Position numbers and translations under genes: made by a program. From an uncultured Pelagibacteraceae bacterium (GTDB lineage Bacteria; Pseudomonadota; Alphaproteobacteria; Pelagibacterales; Pelagibacteraceae), in contig CACHVY010000003.1 in NCBI GenBank assembly GCA_902583455.1, positions 62,001-126,000 of the forward strand: DNA of 64,000 nucleotides, given 5' to 3'. Below, piece after piece: positions 53,322-63,500 of this stretch. Position 1 is the stretch's first letter. Every line of letters begins with the position of its first letter. The notes under the pieces were generated by a model. The model saw only the letters and a list, made by a program, of their open reading frames with translations, searched no databases and had not been told where the DNA came from.

Positions 53322-55988
53322 ATGGCTCAGAAAACTTTAAATGAAATAAGAAATACTTTTCTCGAATATTTTAAGAAGAATGATCACACAATTGTTGAGT
53401 CTAGTAATCTTGTGCCGAGTAACGATCCAACTTTGATGTTTGCAAACTCAGGAATGGTTCAATTTAAAAATGTTTTTACGGGATTAGAAAAAAGAGATTA
53501 TAAAAGAGCAACTACTTCACAAAAATGTGTAAGAGCTGGTGGTAAACATAATGATTTAGAAAATGTTGGTTATACCCCAAGGCATCATACATTCTTTGAG
53601 ATGTTAGGTAATTTTTCTTTTGGGGATTATTTTAAAGAAAAAGCTATTCATCTTGCATGGAATTTAATAACAAAAGATTTCGGATTAGATAAAAAAAGAC
53701 TTTATTTCACAGTTTTCAGTGAAGATGATGAGGCATTTAATCTTTGGAAAAAAATTACAGGTTTTGGTGATGATAGAATAATAAAAATACCTACATCAGA
53801 TAATTTTTGGTCAATGGGAGAAACGGGACCTTGTGGCCCTTGCTCAGAAATATTTTACGATCATGGAGATCATTTGAAAGGTGGTTTACCTGGCACTAAA
53901 GACCAAGATGGCGATAGGTATATTGAAATTTGGAATTTAGTATTCATGCAATTTGAGCAAGTTACTAAAGATAAAAGAATTAATTTACCAAAACCATCAG
54001 TTGATACAGGGATGGGTCTAGAAAGAATAGCAGCACTGTTACAAGGCACACATGATAATTATGAAACAGATCATTTTAAAAAAATTATAAGTTCTATTTC
54101 TGAGGAGTTAAAAGTTAAACCTAATAAAAATAATTTATCAAGTTTTAGAGTGATTTCAGACCACTTAAGAGCAAGTTCGTTTTTATTAGCAGAAGGGGTT
54201 TTGCCATCTAATGAGGGGAGAGGCTATGTATTAAGGAGGATTATGAGAAGAGGTATGAGGCATAGTCATTTGCTTGGATCTAAGAAGCCTATTTTTTTTA
54301 ATATATTTAAAACATTGATGGATGAAATGTCAGGCAATTATCCAGAACTAAAAAGAGCAAACTCACTAATAGAAGAGACTTTAAGAATGGAGGAGGAAAA
54401 ATTTTTAGTTCTACTTGATAGAGGAATAAAGATTTTGGATGAAGAAATTAAAAAAGTTGATAAAAAATTATCAGGTGAGGTAGCATTTAAACTTTACGAC
54501 ACTTATGGTTTTCCACTAGATCTAACAGAAGATATTTTAAAAAATAAATCACTAACACTAGACCACAAAAAATTTAATAGTTTAATGAAAGAAAGCAAAG
54601 AGCTTGCAAAAAAAAATTGGAAAGGTTCAGGCGATAAATCTATAGAAGAAATTTGGTTTAATATTAAGGACAAAACAGAACCCACTGAATTTTTAGGTTA
54701 CGAAACAAACACATCAGAGGGAGTAATTAAATTTATTATAAAAGATAACAAAGAAGTCAATTCACTCTCTGATGGTGAAGAAGGATATATAGTTGTAAAC
54801 CAAACTCCATTTTATGGTGAGTCAGGTGGACAACTTGGTGATACTGGTACTATTAAATGTGGGGATAACAATTTTGTTGTAAGCGATGTGCAAAAAAAGT
54901 TTGGTGATTTGTTCATTCATTTCGGCAAAATAAAAAAAGGCAAACTTAATTTGAATGACAGTGTTGAATTAAATATAGACTCTGAGCGTAGAAAAAGTAT
55001 TAGAGCATACCACTCCGCAACACATCTCCTACATGAGTCCTTAAGAAGAACTTTAGGTAAGCATGTAATGCAAAAAGGGTCTCTGGTTGCACCTGATAGA
55101 CTTAGATTTGATTTTAGTCATATGAAATCTATATCTGAAAGTGAATTAGATAAAATTAATAATATTGTTAATCAGATTGTTGATAATAAAAGTGATGTTA
55201 TTACAAGATCAATGACACCTAAAGAGGGCATGGAACATGGTGCTTTAGCTTTATTTGGAGAAAAATATGGAGAAGAAGTAAGAGTAGTGTTTATGGGCGA
55301 AGAAGGTAACAAATATTTTTCGACAGAATTATGTGGAGGAACACATGTAAGAAATACAAGTGAGATTGGAAAATTCAAAGTTGTAAGTCAATCTGCGATA
55401 GCATCAGGCGTTAGACGTGTAGAAGCTTTAAGAGATAGTCAATTGGATAAATACTTACAAGAGAAAGAAAAGAGTAAAAATTTAATTACTCAAAAAGATG
55501 AGGAAAATATTAATAATTTATTAGATCAAATTAAAAAATTAGGAGGCAAAGTTAATATAACTTCAGATGATAAAAAATTAGTTATTAAAGAGCTTACAAG
55601 AAAATTAGATCAATTAAATATTAAAACAGTTCTCGAGGATAAATCAAAAAATATAGTTCAAGATTTTGAGATCAATAAAGTAAAGGTCAGGTTTCAAAAA
55701 GTAGCTAATTTATCACCGAAAGACTTAAGAAAATTAGTTGATGAAGGTAAAAATTTTTTAAAAAAAGGCATTGTCGTAGTTTCTGCGCATAAAGACAATA
55801 AAGTAGGTTTAGCAGTAGGAATTACAGAAGATTTAACAACTAAGTATGATGCTGTTAAACTTGCTAAAGTAGGATCTGAAATTATTGGTGGAAAGGGTGG
55901 GGGTGGTAGAAAAGATTTCGCCCAATCAGGAGGAAATTTAGTAAATAAAATTGACGATGCATTTAATGAGATAAAAGGTCTTATTTAA
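53322..55988 (+). CDS. alaS: Alanine--tRNA ligase
   Basis: 'RNTFLEYFKKNDHTIVESSNLVPSNDPTLMFANSGMVQFKNVF', 'HSATHLLHESLR', 'CGGTHVRNTSEIG'. Confidence 0.99.
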   Translation: MAQKTLNEIRNTFLEYFKKNDHTIVESSNLVPSNDPTLMFANSGMVQFKNVFTGLEKRDYKRATTSQKCVRAGGKHNDLENVGYTPRHHTFFEMLGNFSFGDYFKEKAIHLAWNLITKDFGLDKKRLYFTVFSEDDEAFNLWKKITGFGDDRIIKIPTSDNFWSMGETGPCGPCSEIFYDHGDHLKGGLPGTKDQDGDRYIEIWNLVFMQFEQVTKDKRINLPKPSVDTGMGLERIAALLQGTHDNYETDHFKKIISSISEELKVKPNKNNLSSFRVISDHLRASSFLLAEGVLPSNEGRGYVLRRIMRRGMRHSHLLGSKKPIFFNIFKTLMDEMSGNYPELKRANSLIEETLRMEEEKFLVLLDRGIKILDEEIKKVDKKLSGEVAFKLYDTYGFPLDLTEDILKNKSLTLDHKKFNSLMKESKELAKKNWKGSGDKSIEEIWFNIKDKTEPTEFLGYETNTSEGVIKFIIKDNKEVNSLSDGEEGYIVVNQTPFYGESGGQLGDTGTIKCGDNNFVVSDVQKKFGDLFIHFGKIKKGKLNLNDSVELNIDSERRKSIRAYHSATHLLHESLRRTLGKHVMQKGSLVAPDRLRFDFSHMKSISESELDKINNIVNQIVDNKSDVITRSMTPKEGMEHGALALFGEKYGEEVRVVFMGEEGNKYFSTELCGGTHVRNTSEIGKFKVVSQSAIASGVRRVEALRDSQLDKYLQEKEKSKNLITQKDEENINNLLDQIKKLGGKVNITSDDKKLVIKELTRKLDQLNIKTVLEDKSKNIVQDFEINKVKVRFQKVANLSPKDLRKLVDEGKNFLKKGIVVVSAHKDNKVGLAVGITEDLTTKYDAVKLAKVGSEIIGGKGGGGRKDFAQSGGNLVNKIDDAFNEIKGLI

Positions 55989-56005
55989 AAAAATGACTAT
56001 TCAAA

Positions 56006-56299
56006 CTAGTTTTTATTACCTTTAATGTCAGTGGTAAGTTGTTGATAAACCATAACTGTAATAGCTCTAATATTTCTCTCTAATCTACTTATATCAAAAC
56101 TGAAATTTGCATCATTACAATTTAATTCATGAAAGTAATATGTATTGGTATAACCCAAAGTTGGCTTTACTTCATCGCTTATAATTTTTAAAGCCTCAGT
56201 TTTCTTATCGATTGTAAAATTATAACGACAAACACTAGTTGTAGCCCATTGAAGTATTAAGCCAATAACAATACCGATCGATAAAATTATTTTTGTCAT
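56006..56299 (-). CDS. Small exported/membrane-anchored protein of unknown function
   Basis: N-terminal hydrophobic segment; 4-nt overlap (ATGA) with upstream GAF-PP2C gene. Confidence 0.7.
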   Translation of the reverse strand: MTKIILSIGIVIGLILQWATTSVCRYNFTIDKKTEALKIISDEVKPTLGYTNTYYFHELNCNDANFSFDISRLERNIRAITVMVYQQLTTDIKGNKN

Positions 56300-57585
56300 T
56301 TTGAATCCACTACTAAAATTGTTAAATCATCTTTTTGAATTTTACCTGAGTTAATTATGTCATCGATAATAATTTTCAGTCTTTCATTATTTGGTTTTTC
56401 TTGATATTTTTTTATATAATCTTTAAAGCCATCTGAACCCAACATTTCACCTTTAGGATCTTTAATTTCTGTTATGCCATCTGTGAAAATATACATTGAG
56501 CTTTCATCAAATCCTATTGTAGTTTCATTATATTTCGTCTTAGCCATTATTCCAAGGGGCGGCCCAGCCTCTTCGAATGTGGAAAAACTCCCATCTTTTT
56601 TTAAAATTAATGGCGGCTCATGTCCTGCACTTGATAATTTTAACTCTTTTTTGTTGCTGTCGTAAATACCAACCAACATAGTAACAAACATTCCTCTAGA
56701 AATTGTTTCACATATTTCGTTATTAAGAAGCATTAATAATTCAGATGTTGAAAACATTGTTTTACTTAAACATCTATACAGACTAGAGGCCTTGGACATC
56801 AATAAAGATGATTTAATTCCTTTTCCAGACACATCAGCTACTCCAAATCCATATCTACCTTCACCAAGATCAGAAAAGTTATAAAAATCTCCAGACACAA
56901 CTTTAGCTGGAATGTTTATCCCAGCTATTGGAAAATCTTCTTTTTTATTTTGAGATAATAATGATCTTTGAATTTCTCCAACTATTTCCACTTCTTTTTG
57001 AATTTTATTTTTTTCAATCATTTCTTTAGCCATCTTTGCATTTCTAATTGCTAAAGCTGCTGGAGCAGAAAGTGTTTCTAATAATTTCCTATCATCCTCT
57101 ATGAATAATTTGTCGTTAGTTTTTTTATTTAAACAATGAATCACACCAATACAATCGTTTGCAGCAATAAGAGGCGAACACAAGACTGAATAAGTAGTGA
57201 AATTTGTTTTATTATCTAAATCAAAATAAAATTCTGCAATTTCTCTTACATCTTTTCTCACATTTCCAACTCTTACACATTTTCTATCTTGCACAGCCTT
57301 ACCCATTACTCCATCTTTTAAATCTAATTCATATTCATCAAGATAATTTTGATGCAATGACGCAATACATTCAAATTTTTTTTTTTTATCATTAATTAAG
57401 AATATATTTGCAGCTTCAGCATTAATTCTTGCAATAATTACTTGTAGTGCAGTCTTTAAAGTGTCATTTAAATCAAGAGAGACCGCAAACTCTTGATTCA
57501 TTTTAGTGACAATCTCCAAATCTACATTTACTTGTAGATTCTTGTCTGTTTCATTTTTTTCTTGTTTTTTGGATTTAAAAAACAT
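56296..57585 (-). CDS. GAF-domain SpoIIE/PP2C-family phosphatase (RsbU-like)
   Basis: GAF region 'ITARINAEAANIFLINDKKKKFECIAS', phosphatase 'VSGDFYNFSDLGEGRYGFGVADVSGKGIKSSLLMSKAS', 'LSSAGHEPPLIL', 'FTDGITEI', 'KDDLTILVVDSK'. Confidence 0.94.
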   Translation of the reverse strand: MFFKSKKQEKNETDKNLQVNVDLEIVTKMNQEFAVSLDLNDTLKTALQVIIARINAEAANIFLINDKKKKFECIASLHQNYLDEYELDLKDGVMGKAVQDRKCVRVGNVRKDVREIAEFYFDLDNKTNFTTYSVLCSPLIAANDCIGVIHCLNKKTNDKLFIEDDRKLLETLSAPAALAIRNAKMAKEMIEKNKIQKEVEIVGEIQRSLLSQNKKEDFPIAGINIPAKVVSGDFYNFSDLGEGRYGFGVADVSGKGIKSSLLMSKASSLYRCLSKTMFSTSELLMLLNNEICETISRGMFVTMLVGIYDSNKKELKLSSAGHEPPLILKKDGSFSTFEEAGPPLGIMAKTKYNETTIGFDESSMYIFTDGITEIKDPKGEMLGSDGFKDYIKKYQEKPNNERLKIIIDDIINSGKIQKDDLTILVVDSK

Positions 57586-57630
57586 TTATTATACTAGCAT
57601 TTTAAACAGTTTTTGATAAATTCTACAATA

Positions 57631-57744
57631 ATGGAATTAATAATAAATACACCAAATCTTTACATACATCTTCAAGATGCAATGCTTATTGTGGAGTATA
57701 TTATAGACGGATTTCTTTATATTGCTTCGAACTTAGAACTCTAA
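57631..57744 (+). CDS. Possible small ORF (37 aa) upstream of prepilin peptidase
   Basis: Translated by eye: MELIINTPNLYIHLQDAMLIVEYIIDGFLYIASNLEL*; ends 6 nt before the GTG of the peptidase gene; no homology check possible. Confidence 0.25.
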   Translation: MELIINTPNLYIHLQDAMLIVEYIIDGFLYIASNLEL

Positions 57745-57750
57745 AAAAGT

Positions 57751-58512
57751 GTGGATATAGTATTTGTAATAATCCTGGGTGCACTCTGGGGCAGTTTTGC
57801 GAATGTATGTATTTTTAGATTACCAAATGAGGGCAATGTTGTTTCAGGAAGATCTTTTTGTCCTAAATGTAAACAAAAAATAGTTTGGTATGATAATATT
57901 CCGATAATCTCTTATATCATTTTAAAAGGGAAATGCAGAAATTGCGATTATAGAATTACTTTTCAATATCTCATAGTTGAAATTTTAAGCTTATTATCAT
58001 TTACATTAATATATTTTCTTTTTGGGATTTCATTAACAACTTTATTTTTTTGGATTTTGTTTTTATCTTTCTTGATAATTTTTTTTATTGATCTTAAACA
58101 CTTTATAATACCTAATGTAATAACGTTTCCCTTAATGGCTTTGGGATTTATAAAATCTTTTGATCCAAATTTGAGTTATATTTTTCCAAATTATATAAAT
58201 TCATTAATTGGGGGTGCATTAGGGTATGGAATAATTTTTTCGATAATTTATTTTTACAAACAGATTAGAAAAAAAGAAGGAATGGGCTTGGGTGATGCAA
58301 AACTATTCGCTGTAATAGGATTTTGGTTTGGCTGGATATCAATTCCATTTATTATTTTTTTATCGTCTTTGATTGCATTAATTTCAGTAATTCCAAGCTT
58401 GCTAAATAGCTCAAAACAAATGTCATCAGAAATTCCCTTCGGTCCTCATATCATTATCGCAACGTTATTATTTATAGTTTTTAAAGAAAGTGTGATAAAT
58501 TTTATACTATAG
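57751..58512 (+). CDS. pilD: Type IV prepilin peptidase (A24 family, PilD), GTG start
   Basis: 'GSFANVCIFRLP', 'CPKCKQKIVWYDNIPIISYIILKGKCRNCDYRI' zinc cysteines, 'IDLKHFIIPNVITFP', 'GLGDAKL' catalytic Asp motifs. Confidence 0.95.
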   Translation: MDIVFVIILGALWGSFANVCIFRLPNEGNVVSGRSFCPKCKQKIVWYDNIPIISYIILKGKCRNCDYRITFQYLIVEILSLLSFTLIYFLFGISLTTLFFWILFLSFLIIFFIDLKHFIIPNVITFPLMALGFIKSFDPNLSYIFPNYINSLIGGALGYGIIFSIIYFYKQIRKKEGMGLGDAKLFAVIGFWFGWISIPFIIFLSSLIALISVIPSLLNSSKQMSSEIPFGPHIIIATLLFIVFKESVINFIL

Positions 58513-58516
58513 ATCG

Positions 58517-59038
58517 ATGAAAGATAAAGGTTTCACTCTAATAGAACTTTTAGTTGTTGTAGCTATCATCGGTATTTTAGCTGCCGTAGGAGTAGTGGCA
58601 TACAATGGTTATACTAAAAGTGCTAAAATAAACGCAACTAAAGCAAACCACACAACTATTGCCAAGATGATTGGAGCTAAAGCAGTTCAATGTTCTATGG
58701 GAGAAGATGTAGAATATCTTAATACGAAGGGTAATAAACAAAATTTAAATTGTCCTGTCTCAATCGATAACTTCATTAATCATATGAACCAAACTATATA
58801 TGGTATGAATTGGCAAAGTCCTTTTTATGGTTCAAATCCACCATATGGTTCGTGGTGCAGGTTAAATGTTACAAATTGTTCTCCCCCAGGATATATGAAT
58901 TCTTGTCCTTCACATGCTGATCAGGGAGGCTATCTCTCAGTATTTAAATTAAATGCTTCAACTATAAAAATTTGCTCTAACCTTGGAAATAGCACAGGAT
59001 CAACTGTATATATAGAGTCAAATGTAAATTATGAATAA
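58517..59038 (+). CDS. Type IV pilin 1
   Basis: Short leader 'MKDKG|FTLIELLVVVAIIGILAAVGVVAYNGYTKSAK'. Confidence 0.93.
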   Translation: MKDKGFTLIELLVVVAIIGILAAVGVVAYNGYTKSAKINATKANHTTIAKMIGAKAVQCSMGEDVEYLNTKGNKQNLNCPVSIDNFINHMNQTIYGMNWQSPFYGSNPPYGSWCRLNVTNCSPPGYMNSCPSHADQGGYLSVFKLNASTIKICSNLGNSTGSTVYIESNVNYE

Positions 59039-59546
59039 AGGTTTCACGTTAATAGAACTTCTAGTCGTTGTAGCAATCATTGGTATTTTAGCTGCTGTAG
59101 GGGTAGTTGCTTACAATGGGTATACGAGTAGCGCGAAAGCAGGAGCAACAAAGGCCAATTTTAAAATGATGCAAAAATTTATGTCTGCAGAAATAGCAAA
59201 ATGTGACTTGGGTGAAACACAAATCATGAAGAGAGATAGTGGGACTGGTCTAAAATGTTCGGGAATTACATATGGATTAATCATTCCTCATTTACAACAA
59301 CTATTTAACACTGATAAAAAGCTAGTCAGCGCTTATACAGATTTGACTTATGTTAGAAATACTGGACCATCAACAAATTCCAGCAGTATAGGTTCTATTC
59401 ATTTAAATGGTATATCACATGATAAAACATTTAATCCAGGAGCCTCGCCACCTCTTGATAAAAATGATATAAGATTAACTTCATGTTTTAAGGAGCCATG
59501 TACTGATGCAAATAACAACCTATCCGCTGTCATCAATATTGACTAA
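59031..59546 (+). CDS. Type IV pilin 2
   Basis: Short leader 'MNKG|FTLIELLVVVAIIGILAAVGVVAYNGYTSSAK'; overlaps pilin 1 end. Confidence 0.93.
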   Translation: MNKGFTLIELLVVVAIIGILAAVGVVAYNGYTSSAKAGATKANFKMMQKFMSAEIAKCDLGETQIMKRDSGTGLKCSGITYGLIIPHLQQLFNTDKKLVSAYTDLTYVRNTGPSTNSSSIGSIHLNGISHDKTFNPGASPPLDKNDIRLTSCFKEPCTDANNNLSAVINID

Positions 59547-60018
59547 AAATAAAGGTTTCACTCTTATAGAACTCTTAGTTGTTGTAGCTATTATTGGTAT
59601 CCTAGCTGCGGTAGGGGTAGTTGCTTATAATGGATACACTACTTCAGCAAAAAAAACAGTTGCTAAACAAAATCATAAAATGATGGTCAGACAATTTCAA
59701 ATTTTAGTAACAGAATATGATTTAAATGGCAGTATATCGAGAAAAATTAACGGTGGTAATACCCAAAGCTTTAACAGAAAAAATTTAGCTTTTGATTGTC
59801 CAGCATTTCAGCATCATTTTAAAGAAATAAAATCCCCATCTGCAACATCGGTAGAGCGCGGGAAAGATCAAGATAATCAAGCTTGGGGAGGAACATGCTG
59901 TAATTATGGAAAAGTAGGGTGGACGTATATCTGGAATAAAACAGGCGGATATTGTACTTTTTCTACATACTTAACTGATACGGAACTATTATATGATGAG
60001 GTAAAATGGTCAGATTAA
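59539..60018 (+). CDS. Type IV pilin 3 (start revised from 59506 to in-frame TTG at 59539)
   Basis: TTG start gives short leader '(M)TKNKG|FTLIELLVVVAIIGILAAVGVVAYNGYTTSAK', matching the other two pilins. Confidence 0.88.
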   Translation: MTKNKGFTLIELLVVVAIIGILAAVGVVAYNGYTTSAKKTVAKQNHKMMVRQFQILVTEYDLNGSISRKINGGNTQSFNRKNLAFDCPAFQHHFKEIKSPSATSVERGKDQDNQAWGGTCCNYGKVGWTYIWNKTGGYCTFSTYLTDTELLYDEVKWSD

Positions 60019-60026
60019 TATATCTA

Positions 60027-60257
60027 ATGAGAAAATTAATTTTAAAAACTTTAATCATTTTAACTTTTTTTTCGATTTCACAAGCAGAGGAAAAAAAATA
60101 TGATCAGAAAACATGTGAAGAAATTTATATTGGTATAGCATATTTTTTAAAAGCAGCAGACAAACACTGGAAAGAAACTAAGAATGAAAAAAAAGCTACT
60201 ATGTATGCAGATACGGCCGCTAATTATGCAACGATTTATAATACTTTTTGTAAATAA
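60027..60257 (+). CDS. Small secreted protein (start revised from 60006)
   Basis: 'MRKLILKTLIILTFFSISQAEEKKYDQKTC...NTFCK': signal peptide, two cysteines. Confidence 0.65.
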   Translation: MRKLILKTLIILTFFSISQAEEKKYDQKTCEEIYIGIAYFLKAADKHWKETKNEKKATMYADTAANYATIYNTFCK

Positions 60258-60268
60258 TAATTCTAAAT

Positions 60269-60505
60269 ATGGATCAGTTTCTATATTTTAATATTTTAAT
60301 TTCAGCATTAAATATTTTTATTGTCGTTTACGCTTTTTCTTATAATTTCTTTCCAAAAAAATGGAGAAATAAAGTTAAACAAGGAACAATTATTGGTTTA
60401 GCTTTAATTTTTGTTACGATGATTACCATGTTTTCTTGGGTAATTTATTTTTATTATGTAATTTTTAAACCCTTAGAAAATTTGAATTTTTTAGCTCTAA
60501 TTTAA
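60269..60505 (+). CDS. Small membrane protein of unknown function
   Basis: Two predicted hydrophobic helices. Confidence 0.6.
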   Translation: MDQFLYFNILISALNIFIVVYAFSYNFFPKKWRNKVKQGTIIGLALIFVTMITMFSWVIYFYYVIFKPLENLNFLALI

Positions 60506-63500
60506 AAGTTTTCTTTCCAAGAATTTCTATAAGATGAAGAAGCTCCTTGACCAGATTGAATCTGTACTAAATCTTTTTTGCTTCCTGCAGATTGACCTGC
60601 GATGTTAGCAAATAATTTATCAGCAAAAACTACAATTTTTGATAAAACACCTTGACCAACATAATAGCACGCTTCACCTTTTCTTATAGTTCCTAATTGA
60701 CTAGAGTTATTACTTCCACATTCATCATCAGCTTGACAAATATAAGCGTTACCTAAGCTACACTTATTAACTGATTGTGTAGGTTCATATATAGGAAAAT
60801 AGGCAAAACCTTTATAAACAGTTGGTTCTGCAGTTACTTTAGATGAATTATCTAAAACTATGTACCATCCTCTGTGTTTATCTTCTACAAGACATGTAGG
60901 AGGCATATCTTTTGTTGTATTTCTGCATTTAGTAATATCATCTGCTGTTGCTGCTTTACCAACATCTCTAAATAAAGGATAAAATTCGTCTCTTATTCCT
61001 ATTAAGTAATTAGATGTTCCATTTGAAGTGTCATTTATTCTATTAAAGTCTCCAGTTCCAGCATACAACCATAATGAATTTGTTGATCTACCAATAGTAG
61101 CATCCATCGGATGGAACATGTACCTTCCATTATTTTTATTTGATCCTGCAGTAAATAAAGTTGTTTGGTCGAATATTTTAATTTGATTTCCGGCACCATC
61201 GTCGCTCATGTTTGTTAAATTAAATTTTGTAATTTTACCTTCTAAATCACTTAGATATAAAAGACCACCTGAGTAAGTTACTCCTCTAGCTGTATCAGGA
61301 GTTATCAATACTGGAGAAGCTGGGGTTGAATTAACAATGTCACTTGAGGCCATGTCTGTGATTTCTATTCTTTTATAAAGACTTCCAGGATTTGTACTAT
61401 CTTCAAGATTGACAATTGTTAAATTTGATCCAATACCCTCAAACTGAGTACCATATCCACCACCCATTGCAGCAACATAAATATCATCTGAAATATTATT
61501 GTCACCCGCACCATTGTTTGGAATTCTAAAAATTCTTGGATCTGACCATGTCTCACCAAGAAGACTATAGTCATACTCTGGATGAGTAGTCACACCAGTA
61601 TTTTTAGCACCTACTTTGATAGTGACACCAAGTATTGAGCTTGTATTGCTGTCACCTGTATCTGCAGAATAAGTCATATCATCAGCAAAGTTTAAAACTG
61701 TCTCACCATTTGCATCCTTTGTGACGGTAAAATTTGTGTAATTCTTGTCGTTAAATAAAACTTTTATATCACTTTTTGATATATCTCTCACTGGAAACGT
61801 CCATGATTTACCTTTGTAGCATGAAGTAGTAAGCTCTCCATTACCATCTCTAGTATCTTGACATGTATTAGATATACTGCTGTTTTGAGAAAATTTATCT
61901 GTAACTTCCAAAGCCTCTGCAAAACTAGCTAAAGAATATGATCGTGCAATATATTTATAAAGATGTGTATTTTCGTTATGATCAATTCTGTAAACAGTGC
62001 TGTTAATGTTGTCATTATATATTGACATTAAGTGTAAAGGTTTTTCAGGATCTGTTACATCAAGAACAGAAAAACCAGCTCCACCTCTACCGTAAGGCAC
62101 CATTAATATTGTATGCCATTTTTTGACTGTATCTAAAGGACTCTTAAAGTACATATCATGTACTACAATAGAGCCATCAACTCCAAAAATTGCATTTGTT
62201 CCACCTGGTTTTTTATTGAGTGATCTATTCATAACAAGCGGAAGGTTCGGAGCAACTAAAGGCGGTACAAATCCCCATAACTCTTTTCCTGTTTTAGAGT
62301 CGAATGCATGAAGTATTCCACTATTAGAGCCTGCATAAATTACTTCTTTTCTGTTTATGTTTGCAGAAGCAAAAGTAGGGTAGTTATTTATGCTTCTAAA
62401 ATAAGCTTCCTGATTTGTTCCAGAAAATGCTGTATCTGCGCCTGGAGGACCAACTACTACAAGCTGCGAATGATAAATGTCACCTAAAGGATTGGTTCTA
62501 GTTTCAGTTAAGTTACAATCACCATCATAATCGAAATAGTCTTTACCTCTTATAAATTCTATTAAACCTTCCTGATCGTCTGAATTACCATCTATAACTC
62601 CAGCTTCGTTCGCACATCTATTATTTGTCGTATCACTATCATTATGAAAGTCGACAATAGCATTTTTATATAAACTAAATAAAGCACCAATATCTGCCGC
62701 ATTTGCTTTAGTAAAATTGTTATAGTCAGATTTGTAGTTTGTTCCAGGAATTCCAACACTCCAAATTTTCCTACTATCAGGCGCTGGCATCACATCCACA
62801 GCTGACCAATTACTCTTATCTTTCTCATCTAAATTTCCATTTGAGTCTATAGCTGTTCTTGTAATAGTACCTGCCCACTCTTTGTTTTGTCTGTAATCAA
62901 ATTGTGCTTGAAATAGTGATCCTGATGACTCAATTGTTGCTGTAATTGCAGGAGCTGTAAATGATAATTTTTGAGCAATAATTTGCGAAATTGCCGCTTT
63001 AAGTTCTGATTTTAATTGAGCGGCTGTTTTAGCAACAATTGCTGCATCTGTTCCACCTTCTTTTGCAAGTTGATTAAAATTTCTTAAACCATTTGCTGAT
63101 ATTCCTGTTCCAAAAGCAACAGCAAAAGTTTTTACCGGATATTTTTGTGTTCGAAGACTTCTTGCTGCGTTTTTTGCGTTATTGTGATTATACCAATCTC
63201 CATCCCCGATTACCATCGCATAACTATTTTGACATGGTGAGTTTTTATCTATTGGGCTAAATCTGCCATGATTATAATACTGTTGCGCAATTCTCATAAA
63301 AGCCATTGCATCTGTTCCACCCCCAGGGTTTACTCCGCTAATTATTTGATTAATTCTTGCAGCTCCACCTTTATGAACTCTAACTTTCAAACAATTGTAG
63401 TTGTTGCATGGAGTTGAACGTCCTGTTGTTATGTCTCCAATCCAATTATTAAATCCAGATGAGCCATGCGCCCAATATGCAAATCCAAAGTTAACACCTG

